NCBI GenBank assembly: GCA_958346935.1
Contig: CATVTM010000047.1
Coordinates: 1 to 16,386, forward strand
Reading direction: 5' to 3'
Length of the DNA stretch: 16,386 bases
From: an uncultured Collinsella sp.
GTDB taxonomy: Bacteria > Actinomycetota > Coriobacteriia > Coriobacteriales > Coriobacteriaceae
Shown: positions 14,223-16,386 of the stretch, piece after piece
How the letters are laid out: the number at the start of each line of letters is the position of its first letter
How positions within the stretch are numbered: position 1 is the stretch's first letter
Position numbers and translations under genes: made by a program
The notes under the pieces: model-generated
Seen by the model: only the letters and a program-made list of their open reading frames with translations
Database searches by the model: none
What the model was told of the DNA's origin: nothing

Positions 14223-16247
14223 CTACATCAAGTTGCAAACAGCTGCTGCGAAGGCCACGGGGTCCTCGGGGAGGATGCCCTCGACCAGCAGAGCCTGGTC
14301 ATAGAGCAGACCGGAGTACTGCTTGATCTTGTCGGCGTCGCCTGCCTTCTGGGCAGCGACAAGCTTGTCGAAGACCGGGTGCTTGGCATTGAGCTCAAGC
14401 ACGCGCTGGCTCTTGGGCATGCCGTCGGGCGCGCCCTCGGGTCCCTTCTGGAGCACCTTCTCCATCTCGAGCGAAAGCGGGCCCTCGGTGGTGATGCAAG
14501 CGGGGGCATCGGTCAGGCGCGCGGAGACGGCAACTTTCTCGACCTTGTCACCAAGCGCCTCCTTCATAGCGCTAAAGAGGTCCTCGTTTTCCTTGGTGGC
14601 GTCCTCGGCCTCCTTCTTCTCGTCCTCGGTCGCCAGGTCAAGATCACCGGTCGCGACGTTCTTGAGCTCCAGATGACGATCCTCGACCTCGGGCTCGGCA
14701 CCATCGGCCACAGCCTTCTCGGCAGCCTCGCGGGCAGCATCGTCCTCGTAGATCTTGGGCATATCGGCGGCAACGTACTCACGCATGGCCTGGAAGGTGA
14801 ACTCATCCACATCCTGCGTCAGCAGCAGCACGTCATAGCCGCGGTCAAGCACGCCCTTTACCACGGGCATCTTGGCCAAGCGCTCACGCGAGTCGCCGGC
14901 GGCGTAGTAGATGGCCTTCTGATCCTCGGGCATGCCCTTGGCATACTCGGCCAGGGTAATCATCTTCTGCTCCTTGGCAGACCAGAACAGCAACAGGTCG
15001 GCGAGCTCATCGGCCTTCATGCCATAGCTCGAGTAGATGCCATACTTAAGACCGCGGCCAAAGTTCTCAAAGAACTTCTCGTAGGCCTCGCGGTCGTTGT
15101 CACGCATATCCTCAAGGTCGGCAGTAATCTTCTTTTCCACGCGCTTGGCGATGGCCTTGAGCTGACGGTTCTGCTGCAGCGTCTCGCGCGAGATGTTGAG
15201 CGACACGTCGGCGGAATCCACGACGCCGCGGACAAAGTTGTAGTAGTCGGGCAGCAGGTCGTCGCACTTCTCCATGATCAGGACGTTGGAGCTGTAGAGC
15301 GCCAGACCCTTCTCGTAGTCCTTGCTGTACAGATCGAACGGCGCGCGTCCCGGCACAAACAGCAGGGCGTCATACTCGAGCGTGCCCTCGGCGTGGAAGC
15401 TGATGGTGCGCGCAGGATCGTCAAAGTCGTGGAACGTGGACTTGTAGAACTCGTCGTAGTCCTTCTGCTCGACATCGGAGCTGCGCTTTTTCCAGATCGG
15501 CGTCATGGAGTTGACGGTCTCAAGCTCCTGGTAGTCCTCGTACTCGGGCTTGTAATCGTCGCCGGCGTCCTCGGGCTTGGGTTTCTGGCGGCTCTTGGAC
15601 ACCATCATCTGAATCGGGTAGCGCACATAGTTGCTGTACTGCTGAATCAGGCTCTTGAGGCCCCACTCGGTCAGGAAGCGATCGTAGGTCTCGGCCTCGC
15701 CGTCGGCGTCGAGCTTCTCGTTCTCGCGCAGCGTCAGGATGACATCGGTACCGTGCTCGGCGCGCTCGCCGTCCTCGATGGTGTAGCCCTCAAGACCGTC
15801 GGATTCCCACACATGGGCGACATCCTCGCCGTAGGCGCGGCTGACGACCTTCACATGGCTGGCGACCATAAAAGCCGAGTAGAAGCCCACGCCAAACTGG
15901 CCGATGATGTCGACATCCGAACCCTGCTGCTCGGCGTTCTCGGTCTTAAACTCCTCGGAGCCGGAATGAGCGATAGTGCCTAGGTTGCGCTCGAGCTCCT
16001 CGGCGGTCATGCCAATGCCGTTATCCGAGATGGTAATGGTGCGGGCGTCTTTATCAAAGGAGACGCGAATGGCCAGGTCGCCCTGGTCGATCTTGACGCT
16101 CGGGTCCTGCAGACTCTTAAAGTTGAGCTTGTCGACGGCGTCGCTCGCGTTAGAGATAAGCTCGCGCAGGAAGATTTCCTTATTGGTGTAGATGGAGTTG
16201 ATCATGAGGTCGAGCAGTTTTTTGCTCTCGGTCTTAAATTGACGCAT
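14223..16247 (-). CDS. htpG: Molecular chaperone HtpG (Hsp90 family)
   Basis: A cytosolic ATP-driven Hsp90-type chaperone. The GHKL nucleotide-binding domain shows the N-box FLRELISNASDA (26-37, with Glu29 and Asn33), DNGIGM (75-80) and the lid motif IGQFGVGFYSAF (115-126). The middle domain carries NISRETLQQNRQLKAI (351-366), which supplies the ATP-contacting arginine. The C-terminal dimerisation domain ends with the conserved HPVF segment (623-626). At 674 residues it is about 45-50 longer than the E. coli or B. subtilis proteins. The surplus is mainly an acidic, Ala/Glu-rich stretch at about 500-560. The ATG has AAAGGA six bases upstream. A terminator-like hairpin lies in the leader and repeat copy B follows the stop. 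Confidence 0.97.
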   Translation of the reverse strand: MRQFKTESKKLLDLMINSIYTNKEIFLRELISNASDAVDKLNFKSLQDPSVKIDQGDLAIRVSFDKDARTITISDNGIGMTAEELERNLGTIAHSGSEEFKTENAEQQGSDVDIIGQFGVGFYSAFMVASHVKVVSRAYGEDVAHVWESDGLEGYTIEDGERAEHGTDVILTLRENEKLDADGEAETYDRFLTEWGLKSLIQQYSNYVRYPIQMMVSKSRQKPKPEDAGDDYKPEYEDYQELETVNSMTPIWKKRSSDVEQKDYDEFYKSTFHDFDDPARTISFHAEGTLEYDALLFVPGRAPFDLYSKDYEKGLALYSSNVLIMEKCDDLLPDYYNFVRGVVDSADVSLNISRETLQQNRQLKAIAKRVEKKITADLEDMRDNDREAYEKFFENFGRGLKYGIYSSYGMKADELADLLLFWSAKEQKMITLAEYAKGMPEDQKAIYYAAGDSRERLAKMPVVKGVLDRGYDVLLLTQDVDEFTFQAMREYVAADMPKIYEDDAAREAAEKAVADGAEPEVEDRHLELKNVATGDLDLATEDEKKEAEDATKENEDLFSAMKEALGDKVEKVAVSARLTDAPACITTEGPLSLEMEKVLQKGPEGAPDGMPKSQRVLELNAKHPVFDKLVAAQKAGDADKIKQYSGLLYDQALLVEGILPEDPVAFAAAVCNLM

Positions 16248-16277
16248 GTGCAGTCCTTTCGCGCTACCCCCGTCCGC

Positions 16278-16302
16278 AAAAACGGCCCGGTCGCCCGAGC
16301 CG
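16278..16302 (-). terminator. Terminator-like hairpin in the htpG leader
   Basis: On the minus strand an 8-bp GC-rich stem (16283-16290 with 16295-16302, one U.G pair) with a GCGA tetraloop is followed by T5. It ends about 30 bases before the htpG start codon. If the -10-like TATAAA at 16334-16339 is the htpG promoter, this would be an attenuator. Otherwise it is the terminator of a gene beyond the window, and the htpG promoter would have to lie in the remaining 30 bases, where none is visible. Confidence 0.6.
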
Positions 16303-16333
16303 AATCGCAGACCTGCTATGTTCAGACTTAGAT

Positions 16334-16339
16334 TTTATA
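16334..16339 (-). promoter_or_regulatory. Possible -10 box for htpG
   Basis: TATAAA on the minus strand lies in an AT-rich block about 85 bases upstream of htpG. The best -35 at 17-bp spacing is TGTATA (three of six matches). No CIRCE, HspR-type or CtsR-type operator was found by eye in the 139 bases available. A loose ACATAC/GTATGT inverted repeat (16360-16385) lies just upstream, at the window edge. Confidence 0.35.
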
Positions 16340-16386
16340 ACCCATTAGCGCGCATATATACATACGGAATCGAAAAACTGTATGTC

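Noticed and set aside
14379..15983. A 534-codon plus-strand open frame opposite htpG
   Set aside because: It is the antisense of a clear Hsp90 gene; the Leu/Gly/Val-rich translation reflects antisense codon use.

Overview
This window looks like a stretch of a high-GC actinobacterial chromosome, most likely a gut Coriobacteriia member of the Collinsella type. That placement is an inference from GC content, protein character and gene content; no 16S rRNA or other marker gene is present. All eight credible protein genes lie on the minus strand, so transcription runs from high to low coordinates. The long plus-strand open frames are antisense shadows.

Layout in the direction of transcription: htpG (Hsp90 chaperone; leader with a terminator-like hairpin); a repeat element (copy B) and a 60-bp dyad built around ACTAGT; two large YhgE/Pip-family membrane proteins with abutting stop and start codons; a second copy (A) of the same repeat element whose last three bases supply the stop codon of the second Pip protein; an intrinsic terminator; an EamA/DMT-family transporter with its own terminator; an M20D amidohydrolase coupled to an OFA-like MFS transporter; a 300-bp spacer filled by three long hairpins; hisS, with its own terminator; and ppc, which runs to the low-coordinate edge of the window. 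The first 40 or so bases are homopolymer-rich and may be poor-quality contig-end sequence.

The protein genes are mostly recognisable. Ppc supplies oxaloacetate from phosphoenolpyruvate, HisS charges tRNA-His and HtpG is a cytosolic chaperone. The amidohydrolase and MFS pair plausibly imports and hydrolyses an N-acylated amino acid or similar amide. The Pip pair is a cell-surface membrane module of uncertain function, and its first member carries a C-terminal extension beyond the conserved membrane block.

The least explained content is in the spacers: a roughly 150-bp structured repeat in two copies, with nearly identical flanks but an exchanged apical hairpin; three consecutive long hairpins between the MFS gene and hisS, whose A.C mismatches all become G.U pairs on the minus strand; and a 60-bp dyad with three ACTAGT copies. 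Several promoter-proximal dyads suggest local regulation. No CRISPR array, tRNA, rRNA, insertion sequence or phage gene was seen.
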